20,952 nucleotides of DNA from a virus: IMG/VR virus record IMGVR_UViG_3300030451_001223, positions 1-20,952 of that record, one strand, 5' to 3'. This document shows positions 13,478 through 20,483 of the stretch, piece after piece. The first letter of the stretch is position 1. Each line of letters starts with the position of its first letter. A program made the position numbers and the translations under genes. A model generated the notes under the pieces. The model did no database searches, was not told where the DNA came from, and saw only the letters and a program-made list of their open reading frames with translations.

Positions 13478-13923
13478 ATGATTGCTAAATTGCCCCCTGA
13501 GTTTACTGTGATAGTTACACCTGAAGATACTGTCAAAGGCCCAGTTGCTGTAGCATTCTCTGTTGCTTCTATGGTTGTATCTACATCTACAGTTTGTGAG
13601 TTAACTCTAAACATACCACCATTTTTAAAGTTTCCTTTATTCTGAACAGGTATAGTTGTGCTTACATCAGTTGCGCCAAGATAAATTACAAAAATATTAC
13701 CTGTGCCACTTGATGGTGCTTCTGTAAATGTAAGACTTGTCCCGTTTGGTACAGTAAATGCGTCTACGCTCTCCTGTATTACACCGTCAACACTTACTAC
13801 AATGTCTTCTTGAGTAACAGTATGGTTCAACGTAAAGACCGTTGTAGAGCCATCTCCGTTGAACTCCTGCGTTGCAGGTCTTGATGAAAAACTAGAACCA
13901 ACTTGGCTTCCTATGTATGGCAT
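13474..13923 (-). CDS. Family C 'MPYIG' fibre-base protein, copy 1
   Basis: This 149-residue protein starts MPYIGSQVGSSFSSRPATQ. It then has FNGDGSTTVFTLNHTV, DIVVSVDGVIQESVDAFTV and SSGTGNIFVIYLGA, a small beta-sandwich module common at phage fibre N-termini. The C-terminal TATGPLTVSSGVTITVNSGG matches the end of copy 2. It opens the adhesin cassette, as copy 2 opens its second half. SD is AGGAG, 6 bases before ATG. Probably a virion-proximal platform or short fibre. Confidence 0.82.
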   Translation of the reverse strand: MPYIGSQVGSSFSSRPATQEFNGDGSTTVFTLNHTVTQEDIVVSVDGVIQESVDAFTVPNGTSLTFTEAPSSGTGNIFVIYLGATDVSTTIPVQNKGNFKNGGMFRVNSQTVDVDTTIEATENATATGPLTVSSGVTITVNSGGNLAII

Positions 13924-13931
13924 TACTTCTC

Positions 13932-14258
13932 CTACGTACTAATTGCATCAACCGCAGACACCCAAACATCTGCACTACTTGCTGTATTACTTTTTACTTT
14001 AAGTACATCATTGTTTTGTAGCACAATTTTTGCACCTCCGTCTAATACTTGTAACGCTGAACCTGCAGGTATTGGCGCATTCTTTACGATATAAAAGTCG
14101 TTAGATTGATCATTAATAAATACATCCACAGTTATTTGACTTGTTGTAACATTAGCTACATTAATCCCTACAATAGCGTCATCTGAGTTTGCTGTGCGTA
14201 GAGTTACAGCACTTGTTCCTACATTTCGCTGTTTGTCTCTTTCAAAATCTTGTGCCAT
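13932..14258 (-). CDS. Small beta-rich conserved phage protein
   Basis: This 108-residue protein starts MAQDFERDKQRNVGTSAVTL and then has GINVANVTTSQITVDVFIND and APIPAGSALQVLDGGAKIVL, ending ADVWVSAVDAIS. Alternating hydrophobic strands and the 'PIPAGS.L...G.KIVL...D.LKV' pattern suggest a compact beta-sandwich, like proteins just ahead of fibre modules in many phages. SD is AGAGGAGG, one of the strongest in the window. Likely virion-associated (fibre base or decoration). Confidence 0.78.
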   Translation of the reverse strand: MAQDFERDKQRNVGTSAVTLRTANSDDAIVGINVANVTTSQITVDVFINDQSNDFYIVKNAPIPAGSALQVLDGGAKIVLQNNDVLKVKSNTASSADVWVSAVDAIST

Positions 14259-14268
14259 TCAACCTCCT

Positions 14269-14613
14269 CTACAATGCGATCGCCATTGCGGTAGCAAAAC
14301 CCTTAGTTGCCGATCCTATATCGTCAGCAACTTCTGATGCACTTCTGCCCTCAATGCTCGTTCCATTTACTCGAAGAAAGTCGTCATCGGCAACTCCGCT
14401 AGTCGCAACTAGAATATTTCCATTTGATATACCAGTCGCTAATCCTAAAGTTGTTCTAGCTGCAGCTGCGTCTGCGTCATCGATTAAAGAAGCGCCAAAC
14501 GTGCTTATCGTGCTTGTTTCAACTTTATCCGAGTTAAGATTTGTAAAGTTTGCATCTACTTCATTGTTAGTTAGGGGCGAACCTTTGCCCGATCTTGTTA
14601 CAATAGTAGCCAT
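14269..14613 (-). CDS. Stand-alone fibre N-terminal module
   Basis: This 114-residue protein starts MATIVTRSGKGSPLTNNEVD with ANFTNLNSDK, a typical beginning of long tail fibres in phages. In those fibres a coiled coil and a large shaft follow; here the protein stops after a short Ala-rich segment and the ending GFATAMAIAL. It may be a natural short fibre base or the remnant of a longer fibre whose distal part is now supplied by the separate adhesin genes downstream. No remnant shaft sequence is seen in the short gap before the next gene. Confidence 0.78.
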   Translation of the reverse strand: MATIVTRSGKGSPLTNNEVDANFTNLNSDKVETSTISTFGASLIDDADAAAARTTLGLATGISNGNILVATSGVADDDFLRVNGTSIEGRSASEVADDIGSATKGFATAMAIAL

Positions 14614-14630
14614 GATTTACCCCTTTCCTA

Positions 14631-15089
14631 TTAACTTGCTGACAATGTTATTGTCCAAGTCACAGACATTGTATCATCAGCGGCTTTATTAACAACACTA
14701 AATACGGTTCGGCAGAGCATGTCACCACCAGAAGCCGCATTAAATATACCTGCTTCGGTTACTGCACCAGTTGCATCACCTGCTTCAAAAGCAGACACGT
14801 AAACAACTTTTTCATTGTTCGAGCCTGAAATTGTTGTGCTATCAAGTGCTTCTCTTGACCCTAGTAAAGTTACCAAATCAGTTTGAGAAGCTGCTGCGGC
14901 TGTTGTTCCAGAGCCCAACCCCATATGTGACATGACGCTTTTAGAAGCATCTTTCATACGGGAGGCTATGTACTCCAAGCCTTTGTTGACAACAAGGTTT
15001 TTTACTTCCCTCTCGTCCTTGATGTTTCCGGCCTTGTCCTTTAGGACGATGTTAAGCTGACCGGAGAGCTTTAAATTTTCATTTATCAT
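14631..15089 (-). CDS. Conserved fibre/tail-associated protein
   Basis: This 152-residue protein has VKNLVVNKGLEYIASRMKDA (residues 29-48), then MSHMGLGSGTTAAAASQTDL, VVYVSAFEAGDATGAVTEAG and MLCRTVFSVVNKAADDTMSV with a WTITL end. This whole pattern (NLVV..G..YIA.RM.....V.SHM..GSGTTA..., TGA.TEAGIF, FSVVNK...D...VTWTI) is a widely distributed phage tail protein family near fibres and baseplates, without an assigned reaction. SD is AGGAG before ATG 15089. Confidence 0.82.
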   Translation of the reverse strand: MINENLKLSGQLNIVLKDKAGNIKDEREVKNLVVNKGLEYIASRMKDASKSVMSHMGLGSGTTAAAASQTDLVTLLGSREALDSTTISGSNNEKVVYVSAFEAGDATGAVTEAGIFNAASGGDMLCRTVFSVVNKAADDTMSVTWTITLSAS

Positions 15090-15098
15090 AACGATCTC

Positions 15099-15941
15099 CT
15101 AAAAGGTTCGGGAAGCGCCGACGTAATCTTCCTGAAAATATGTGAAGTCACAATAACCCTGACTTCTTAAAGACCCCGCGTCGGTCATCGAGGCCGTATT
15201 TGATGGTCGTTTTCCAAAATTCAAAACGTCTCCATCGGTCACTCCAAAACTATCTCCAAATGCTCTGTTAAAAGTAGTTGCTATTGCAATAACTTCTGAA
15301 ACAGTTGCAACGTTTGTTGTATTTTTTACAAACTGCATTTCTTGGTCGTCTAATATTGAGGCTTCGCCGTCGACGTCGTCTGTTGCATCAACACTATTAG
15401 CAAGCGCTTTTGTAAGGGCTCTAGCAGTAATTGCATCAACAAAAGAAGGTGTTTCGCTCAATCCTTTATTTGCCGATGGTCTTAAAACATCAGTTACTCC
15501 GGGCGTTTCACTAAAAGGCTTACTTAACCCAAGAATAGCTGCGTCTTCAGCAACTGAAAAACTATCTGCAAATGACTTAGGAAATGATTTAGAAATTAAT
15601 TCTGCGACAGCGGCTGCGTCTCCAAGTGGTTTTCCATAAGAAACAACATGAGGATCTGTTATGTTAATTGTTTCAGATAACCCTTTGTTAAAAGCCAAAA
15701 CCGCATCTTCTGCCAGAGCAGTGCTATCAGTAAGTGTTTTAAAGAAGTGTAGTAGCGCACCATCAGCCCCGCCAACACCGTCAGCCGCATTTACTGCATT
15801 GCCAAACTCTGAAAATATTGCAAACATTCCTTGTTCTGCTTTCATCTTCATTTTAGCAATTTGCACAGGCGTCATCTTAGTTTTAAGCTGAGTAAAAGCT
15901 GCGTTAAGCGCGTTTAGAAATACTGCTGATTTTAACTTCAT
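15099..15941 (-). CDS. Internally repeated tail protein
   Basis: This 280-residue protein has an N-terminal Lys/Met-rich helical part (residues 1-50). Residues 66-256 hold diverged 18-20-residue repeats of the form K-x-L-S-E-T/D-S-x-x-V-x-D (examples KGLSETINITD, KPFSETPGVTD, KGLSETPSFVD, FGDSFGVTD). The last 25 residues, SLRSQGYCDFTYFQEDYVGA then SRTF, look strongly constrained and recall a C-terminus shared by phage repeat proteins. The Ser/Asp repeats suggest a fibrous or linker structure. It overlaps the BppU-like gene by 4 bases (ATGA). Confidence 0.78.
   Translation of the reverse strand: MKLKSAVFLNALNAAFTQLKTKMTPVQIAKMKMKAEQGMFAIFSEFGNAVNAADGVGGADGALLHFFKTLTDSTALAEDAVLAFNKGLSETINITDPHVVSYGKPLGDAAAVAELISKSFPKSFADSFSVAEDAAILGLSKPFSETPGVTDVLRPSANKGLSETPSFVDAITARALTKALANSVDATDDVDGEASILDDQEMQFVKNTTNVATVSEVIAIATTFNRAFGDSFGVTDGDVLNFGKRPSNTASMTDAGSLRSQGYCDFTYFQEDYVGASRTF
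15174..15746 (-). repeat. Diverged 18-20-residue protein repeats
   Basis: About eight to ten tandem units encode a Lys-Gly/Pro-Leu/Phe-Ser-Glu/Asp pattern followed by a hydrophobic-x-Asp. The DNA copies are diverged, so the array is old or under protein-level selection. Confidence 0.65.
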
Positions 15942-16273
15942 GCAAAATCCTCTCGTATTCTAAATTTAAGAATTTCAAAAATTGTTTCTCGTAGCCCTGT
16001 AGACCTAACAATCTCTATTTCACCTTCGTATGTACCGGGTTCTTGGTTTAAATCATTAGTCTGCCACTGAACAACAGCAACGCCTGTATTAGCAGTGCCC
16101 GGATTTATATATGCTTGTCGAGAAAATAATACTGTAGATTCTCCAGCAGCCCTAAAATGAAGTGTAACTGTTGCACCTGTTAGATCAGAAGCTGTGTTGG
16201 TATCTTCATCCGTAAAAGTTAATTTTATTTGCGGGCCTGTGTCACCTTGAACATAGTTGAATGAAGTACTCAT
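15938..16273 (-). CDS. BppU-like N-terminal domain protein (baseplate/virion)
   Basis: This 111-residue protein matches the N-terminal domain of lactococcal-type baseplate upper protein. The elements are VQGDTGPQIKLTFTDEDTNT, DLTGATVTLHFR, VAVVQWQTNDLNQEPGTYEG and a final strand with TIFEILKFRIRED. In BppU this domain attaches the protein to the baseplate, so a stand-alone copy could be an adaptor between the neck/tail and the fibre proteins that follow. ATG 16273 shares one base with the stop of the preceding gene. Confidence 0.8.
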   Translation of the reverse strand: MSTSFNYVQGDTGPQIKLTFTDEDTNTASDLTGATVTLHFRAAGESTVLFSRQAYINPGTANTGVAVVQWQTNDLNQEPGTYEGEIEIVRSTGLRETIFEILKFRIREDFA

Positions 16274-16920
16274 TAGTATGCCACCCTCTTTGTTGCACTA
16301 CCAGTAAAATTTGGGCCGCGAACACGTGTTCCAACACGACGATAATCTCGTCGTTTTGCAGCGTCTGCGTCCTTCTTAAACTCTGTCTGATAGTAGATTG
16401 ACAGCTCTGGACTTGTCCATTCTTTATTTGGTATTGAAGTCAACATACCAATAGCTCCATAAGCAATACAACGACCATAAGTTTGGTAAATCCAATCTTC
16501 TATACCTGTCGCCGTAAGTTTTGTTTTTAACACACCAGTGCCTGTAAACTCATACTTTTTATCAGGAGTAGGGTAAAATTTTATAGAAGTATCTTGATAT
16601 ATTGCGTAATACTTAGGGCATCCTTTTTCATTAAATGCAGTAGTAGTTATATGTCTGTCTGTAATACGAGGAATACACCTACCATCAAGAACTATTTCAT
16701 AGATATTTTCTAATACAGCTTCGTTAGACGGCAAAAATATAGTATAATCTGCAACATTTTTGACTGCGAAATCTTTTTCAATATCAAAACGCCATATTTC
16801 ACTGCGCTGAAGAAATTTTGCTGCAGCTTCTTGTAAGTGAGATTCCATAACAATTTCAGGACACCCCGGAACATAAGGTTGTATATAAGGGTAAAGTTGA
16901 TCCCATAAAACTGTTGCCAT
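16273..16920 (-). CDS. Head-tail connector/adaptor-like protein
   Basis: This 215-residue protein starts MATVLWDQLYPYIQPYVPGC and has a helical N-terminus with HLQEAAAKFLQRSEIWRFDI, a beta middle (FLPSNEAVLENIYEIVLDGR; YYAIYQDTSIKFYPTPDKKY) and a helical C-terminus ending in an Arg-rich tail. 'AA..FL..S..WR' then a beta domain is the layout of small neck proteins that sit next to the DUF6682-type adaptor in phage genomes. The start overlaps the previous stop by one base-shared TAATG. Expected to close the portal and join the tail; inferred from position and layout. Confidence 0.75.
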   Translation of the reverse strand: MATVLWDQLYPYIQPYVPGCPEIVMESHLQEAAAKFLQRSEIWRFDIEKDFAVKNVADYTIFLPSNEAVLENIYEIVLDGRCIPRITDRHITTTAFNEKGCPKYYAIYQDTSIKFYPTPDKKYEFTGTGVLKTKLTATGIEDWIYQTYGRCIAYGAIGMLTSIPNKEWTSPELSIYYQTEFKKDADAAKRRDYRRVGTRVRGPNFTGSATKRVAY

Positions 16921-17618
16921 TACGCTACCGCCTTCCCTGTTGTTGGTGTAACCGCCAGATCTGCTTGTGTTTTGACACCAATTGCAGCATTAAAAGCCTG
17001 ATACGCAGCGGCAGCACGGGCTTCGTTTGCTCCATATTCTGCGTCTTTTGAGTAAGCACGATATAATATCCAATCTGTAATTGGGCTTAAGTATATATCA
17101 TCGAGTTTTATAACTTCAGCACTGCCCGTAATTGGATCTAAATCAGACGCAGATAAACTATGTGCTCCCGGAGCATCAGTATAAATAACTTCTAACTGTG
17201 CCGAAGAAGTAGCCGGAGGATATACATAAAACTCCTTAGGTATTCTAGGATCATAAGTGTAGTGCTGTATGTTGTCTGTTTGTGTTTCAGTATGCCAGCT
17301 GGGACGCTGATCATCTAAAACAGCTCGATCAACAACTCTAACCACTTTTCTAAGCGATCCAGTTTTAACATTTCGAGTTATGTCAAGCAAACGTAGGGCT
17401 GAAGGAAATCCCCCGCTTGATGCAGTTAACTCTTGTTTTGTCCCAGCTGCACATGTAAATGTTGCACACTTTGCGTTTGCATCAGGTCTTAAAAGAACAA
17501 TACTCAAGTACGACTCGTTTAACCAGCTTTGAAGTTCTACACGAGGCCAACGTACACCTGTGTCTTGTAAGATAGATTCAACGCGTGAAATTATATCTAT
17601 TACTTTAAATGTCGCCAT
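16920..17618 (-). CDS. Phage adaptor protein (DUF6682-like)
   Basis: This 232-residue protein starts at ATG 17618 (MATFKVIDIISRVESILQDT). A start five codons earlier, at 17633, lacks an SD, while GGGA precedes 17618. Motifs recalled from DUF6682 are visible: ILQDTGVRWPRVELQSWLNE, LLRPDANAKCATF, VVRVVDRAVLDDQRPSWHTE, HYTYDPRIPKEFYVYPPA, and DWILYRAYSKDAEYGANEAR near the C-terminus. This family lies between capsid and tail genes in many phages and is probably part of the head-tail interface. The family number is from memory. Confidence 0.82.
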   Translation of the reverse strand: MATFKVIDIISRVESILQDTGVRWPRVELQSWLNESYLSIVLLRPDANAKCATFTCAAGTKQELTASSGGFPSALRLLDITRNVKTGSLRKVVRVVDRAVLDDQRPSWHTETQTDNIQHYTYDPRIPKEFYVYPPATSSAQLEVIYTDAPGAHSLSASDLDPITGSAEVIKLDDIYLSPITDWILYRAYSKDAEYGANEARAAAAYQAFNAAIGVKTQADLAVTPTTGKAVA

Positions 17619-17871
17619 CTTCCCAAGCTTCATTTATATCAGGCGTAGAAGGATCATCTGCTTTTAGAGTTCCGTCTTTATTACGAGCTCGTATTCTTTT
17701 TTCAGGTTTAGAGTCTTGATTAGCCTCTGCTAATTCTAAGCCTTTTTCGTTTAACTTAAACTCATTATCTACAATGCCTCCAACCTCAACAGGTTCGCCA
17801 TCAATTATAACTATTGCTTTATTACTAACTATTTCGCCATTAAGTTTTTTAAGTAGTTGGTATACATCCAT
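17605..17871 (-). CDS. Small acidic protein after the capsid terminator
   Basis: An 88-residue protein starts at ATG 17871; a GTG one codon earlier is possible, but GGAG lies 7 bases before the ATG. It starts MDVYQLLKKLNGEIVSNKAI, then IIDGEPVEVGGIVDNEF, KLNEKGLELAEAN, a basic patch KPEKRIRARNKDG and an acidic end (DINEAWEDGDI). It is the first gene after the terminator and overlaps the adaptor gene by 14 bases. I do not recognise a named family; a structural-assembly role is likely from position. Confidence 0.7.
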   Translation of the reverse strand: MDVYQLLKKLNGEIVSNKAIVIIDGEPVEVGGIVDNEFKLNEKGLELAEANQDSKPEKRIRARNKDGTLKADDPSTPDINEAWEDGDI

Positions 17872-17888
17872 CACAAATCTCCAATAAA

Positions 17889-17910
17889 AGTAGGGGGCCG
17901 TGAGGCCCCC
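17889..17910 (-). terminator. Intrinsic terminator after the major capsid gene
   Basis: On the minus strand GGGGGCC-TCAC-GGCCCCC makes a 7-bp GC stem with a 4-base loop, followed by TACTTTTATT. It starts about 8 bases after the capsid stop codon. The next gene starts less than 20 bases downstream with no evident promoter, so partial read-through is expected. This mirrors T7, where a terminator directly follows capsid gene 10 and lowers expression of later genes. Confidence 0.88.
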
Positions 17911-17918
17911 CTTTGTTG

Positions 17919-18929
17919 TTAGGAAGGATCACCTACTAACGCAGTAACTAAAGCCTCATTTTTAAGGACTTTTCGGCCATACACCGCTAATCCTCTAACT
18001 TTGTCACCAAAGTCAGTTTGGTTACGAAGCTGTTCAGTTTTACTGATTTGCGAAGCAAATGAACAAGCAGCTGAAGTACCTGCTACCATCATTCGTCTAG
18101 GTTTAGCATTAGAAAGTGATGCACCAGCTGATGTTGCTGTTAAACCATTGACAAGGGCCTTACTAGTTGTCCCTTTTGGAAGAAGGTTAGATACATAGAC
18201 AGTAAACCTATCTAGCATACCAACTTTACCTGTTCTGATGGTGCTAGCTGCATCACCAGTAAAGTAAGCTTGTGCAATATCAGTCTGCATAAGAAGATGA
18301 CGATCCTGCGGACTCATAATTAACCAACGACCGTCCTCTGGAACGCTCTGCTCATCAAGAGCAGCAGACATTTTAAGGATAGTTTTTAGCACGTTTGCTG
18401 GAGTTGCCTGATCAATCGGCGCAGTATCTGACCCTAAGTTATAAGCTCCTGATTTTGCACCTGCAGTAGTACCTTTGTTCGCTGCTGCTGCACCTTCGGT
18501 TACAAAGTATTGAAAAAATACTTCGTTCTCGATTGCAATTTTAAGTTGTTTTGCAGCGTCCTCGGTAAACATGTTCATAAGATCCATGTCGGCTTGATAA
18601 GCAAGCACATCATTAACCTGAACACTAAAGTATTTACCTTGGTTGATTTGCATATCAACGGTAATAGGTGTTGGAACCTCATCACTTAGTGTCATACCAG
18701 CACCAGTGTAATCATTGATAGTGATTGATGGGGCAGTACGAATTGTGATTGTGTCACCCTGATTTTGAATTTCGCCTTCCCAATCAGTGTTAGCGATTTC
18801 AGTCATTATGGTGTTCGCATAGAATTTTGCATTCAGCTTCTGCGACCAAAGCTGAGGAATGAATGTCGATGAATACGACGGGTTTGTGTCGAATGCGCCT
18901 GAGCCTACGACGGGGAATACAGCAGCCAT
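17919..18929 (-). CDS. Major capsid protein
   Basis: This 336-residue protein follows the scaffold gene and is preceded by TTTTAAAGGAGGCCCAAA, the strongest SD in the window, as expected for the most abundant virion protein. Its pattern fits phage coat proteins: SSTFIPQLWSQKLNAKFYAN (residues 19-38), GDTITIRTAPSITINDYTGA, VQVNDVLAYQADMDLMNMF, WLIMSPQDRHLLMQTDIAQA and GMLDRFTVYVSNLLPKG. I place it with HK97-fold coat proteins, P22-coat-like in general type. It forms the icosahedral shell around the scaffold. The lack of a cleavage-type N-terminal extension and of a protease gene nearby suggests no proteolytic maturation. Confidence 0.92.
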   Translation of the reverse strand: MAAVFPVVGSGAFDTNPSYSSTFIPQLWSQKLNAKFYANTIMTEIANTDWEGEIQNQGDTITIRTAPSITINDYTGAGMTLSDEVPTPITVDMQINQGKYFSVQVNDVLAYQADMDLMNMFTEDAAKQLKIAIENEVFFQYFVTEGAAAANKGTTAGAKSGAYNLGSDTAPIDQATPANVLKTILKMSAALDEQSVPEDGRWLIMSPQDRHLLMQTDIAQAYFTGDAASTIRTGKVGMLDRFTVYVSNLLPKGTTSKALVNGLTATSAGASLSNAKPRRMMVAGTSAACSFASQISKTEQLRNQTDFGDKVRGLAVYGRKVLKNEALVTALVGDPS

Positions 18930-18988
18930 TTTGGGCCTCCTTTAAAAGTTAGTGTTAAGACGGCTGCTTTCCAGTTAACTCGTTAGAA

Positions 18989-19975
18989 CTAAGCCCTAAC
19001 GCGATTTTCCATATATGCAGCAGTCAATTCCGCTTCAAGTTTTGCCGCATCTTCATACTTTCCTCTTGTATTTAACGTCCGAACTTTTGTCCAAGCATTA
19101 TCCATATCTCTTGGAGAATAGATTTTGCCATTTGGAGTTACAGGCGCTTTTGCAGAGTTAGCACTCCGATTTGGCGCGACCTGCTTTTCAAGCTCTTGTT
19201 TAGCTACTGGTTTTTCAGGCTCGTCTGATGTTTCAGGTAATGATGCTTTCCAGAGCTTTACATAATCAGCTATGGCTTCTGCATCGCCTTTATCAAACGC
19301 TTCCTGAGCTTGAACTCTTCGCGGGGCTCGTAACATAGGGTCATGTTCATTTAACCACGCTATCCAACGTTCATCGTTGTCAATTTGAGCAAAATCAGGG
19401 ATTAATTGTGCTAACCTCTGACTAAACCCAACATCGCCAACTTGTTTATTAGTACCTGCAATTTGATCTTGCAGTTCCTGAATAATTTTATTTTGTTGTT
19501 CTAGTTTTTCCTCATAGTCCTGAGCAACTTCTTGAGCAACTTTACGTTGGACGTTCAACAAATCTTCGCCAAACTCTTCTCGATCTGCGTCGGTCACTAA
19601 ACTGACTTTCTCCTTCGGCTTTGCCGGCTCTTCTTTTTTTACAGTCATTTCCTTTCGGAAAGCGCTTATTTCCTCTGTTAGCTGCTTAACTTGTTGGTGC
19701 AGCCTAGGAACTTCAGCGTCGTACTTACCTTTGAGGGTATTGTACTTCTGTTTAAAATCGTCCTCTACGTCCGTCGGTGGCGTGTCAGCTGGCTTTACTT
19801 CTTCAGGTTCAGCTTTTTTAACCTCCGTTTCTGTCTCAGATTTTGTTTTAGTATCCGGTTTGATCTCTTCTTCAGAAGTAGTTTCTTCTGTTTTGGAGTC
19901 AGATTGGGCTTGTAACGCTTTCTCGAGCTCTTCAACTTCGTCTAATTGTTTCTGTACCTGTTTTGGTAACGCCAT
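18989..19975 (-). CDS. Scaffolding protein
   Basis: This 328-residue, very acidic and Glu/Lys-rich protein lies directly before the capsid gene, the standard scaffold position. It starts MALPKQVQKQLDEVEELEKA and has a disordered Glu/Thr/Lys/Pro region (residues 25-70). Long coiled coils follow (KQKYNTLKGKYDAEVPRLHQ; VAQEVAQDYEEKLEQQNKII), and a helical C-terminal part rich in Lys and Arg (TKVRTLNTRGKYEDAAKLEA) that could bind coat subunits. Scaffolds of this type direct procapsid assembly and exit before or during DNA packaging. SD AAGGAG precedes ATG 19975. Confidence 0.88.
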   Translation of the reverse strand: MALPKQVQKQLDEVEELEKALQAQSDSKTEETTSEEEIKPDTKTKSETETEVKKAEPEEVKPADTPPTDVEDDFKQKYNTLKGKYDAEVPRLHQQVKQLTEEISAFRKEMTVKKEEPAKPKEKVSLVTDADREEFGEDLLNVQRKVAQEVAQDYEEKLEQQNKIIQELQDQIAGTNKQVGDVGFSQRLAQLIPDFAQIDNDERWIAWLNEHDPMLRAPRRVQAQEAFDKGDAEAIADYVKLWKASLPETSDEPEKPVAKQELEKQVAPNRSANSAKAPVTPNGKIYSPRDMDNAWTKVRTLNTRGKYEDAAKLEAELTAAYMENRVRA

Positions 19976-20006
19976 ATTTTTCTCCTTAAAGCTCCAACTC
20001 TGTTTT

Positions 20007-20028
20007 GTAGCGCCCGAAGGTAAGCTAC
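20007..20028 (-). other. Possible UUCG-loop hairpin in the scaffold-gene leader
   Basis: On the minus strand GTAGC-TTA-CC-TTCG-GG-C-GCTAC forms a 5-bp outer stem and a 2-bp inner stem closed by a UUCG tetraloop, with a small internal loop. It lies in the 82-base gap before the scaffold gene, the largest gap in the head module. No U-run follows, so it is not a classic terminator; it could be an RNA-processing or mRNA-stability element, or chance. Confidence 0.4.
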
Positions 20029-20057
20029 TCCCGTCTTTGGTCTGCTTCGTCGTGCTC

Positions 20058-20291
20058 TTACGAGCGGTTTGCTACTTTAGGCGAATCGTCAATTGCCTTT
20101 AGTAAATCTTTAAATGCTTCGCAACGACCTTGCAGACGGTGGATTGTAGCCATGTCATCTGCTTGCAGTAGCCGCGAAACGGCTTTTTCAGTTTGCTCCT
20201 CTAGCAGTGCTATCAGAGCGTTATTGCCTGTTTCTTTTATTCTTAGCAGCGCATTTATTTGCTGCTGGTCACAAAGATTCAAGTCAATCAT
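20058..20291 (-). CDS. Small helical protein, probably leaderless start
   Basis: This 77-residue protein starts MIDLNLCDQQQINALLRIKE and is helical throughout with Leu-, Ala- and Glu-rich heptads (ALLEEQTEKAVSRLLQADDM, HRLQGRCEAFKDLLKAIDD). It lies between the portal and scaffold genes. There is no SD before ATG 20291 and an in-frame stop (TAG at 20306-20304) prevents an upstream start, so initiation is unusual. The promoter entry just upstream would place transcription at the ATG itself. A head-assembly helper is a possible role; no family recognised. Confidence 0.75.
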   Translation of the reverse strand: MIDLNLCDQQQINALLRIKETGNNALIALLEEQTEKAVSRLLQADDMATIHRLQGRCEAFKDLLKAIDDSPKVANRS

Positions 20292-20297
20292 AGGGCA

Positions 20298-20326
20298 AGA
20301 ATACTAAATATGTTATATCGTGTCAA
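20298..20326 (-). promoter_or_regulatory. Candidate sigma70 promoter, leaderless
   Basis: On the minus strand TTGACA (20326-20321) is followed 17 bases later by TATTCT (20303-20298). The -35 is a perfect consensus match, the spacing is ideal and the -10 matches 4 of 6. The A of ATG at 20291 is 7 bases after the -10, where transcription would normally start. The -35 lies inside the end of the upstream 56-aa gene. Confidence 0.55.
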
Positions 20327-20483
20327 CAGGTTGTATATTTAGCTCTTTTGCTTTCTTTAAAGCATTTTCTGCAAGCATCCCATAAAATGCAGCAGCTCTG
20401 CCTTCAGAAACATGAGCTATGCCCTTTATTTCTTCTAGTGCATCTTGGTAAATTTTAATTATTTCTTCGGTGCTATTGTCCAT
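20313..20483 (-). CDS. Small helical hypothetical protein after the portal
   Basis: A 56-residue ORF has ATG at 20483 and overlaps the portal gene end by 11 bases. It reads MDNSTEEIIKIYQDALEEIK, then GIAHVSEGRAAAFYGMLAEN and a helical end. No strong SD is seen, so it probably depends on coupling to portal translation. Small helical proteins in this position are common in phages; function unknown. Its last codons contain the candidate -35 element. Confidence 0.65.
   Translation of the reverse strand: MDNSTEEIIKIYQDALEEIKGIAHVSEGRAAAFYGMLAENALKKAKELNIQPVDTI

Noticed and set aside
7512-13923. Diversity-generating retroelement target (as in BPP-1-type phages)
   Set aside because: The variable adhesin set made me look for a template/variable repeat pair and reverse transcriptase; no long near-identical repeat pair and no reverse transcriptase gene are in the window.
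14189-14692. 167-codon open frame on the plus strand
   Set aside because: Antisense to three well-supported minus-strand genes and the only long plus-strand frame there; no SD and no plus-strand operon.
19691-20102. Ser/Phe/Cys-rich plus-strand frames
   Set aside because: Reverse image of the Glu/Lys-rich scaffold gene; no supporting signals.
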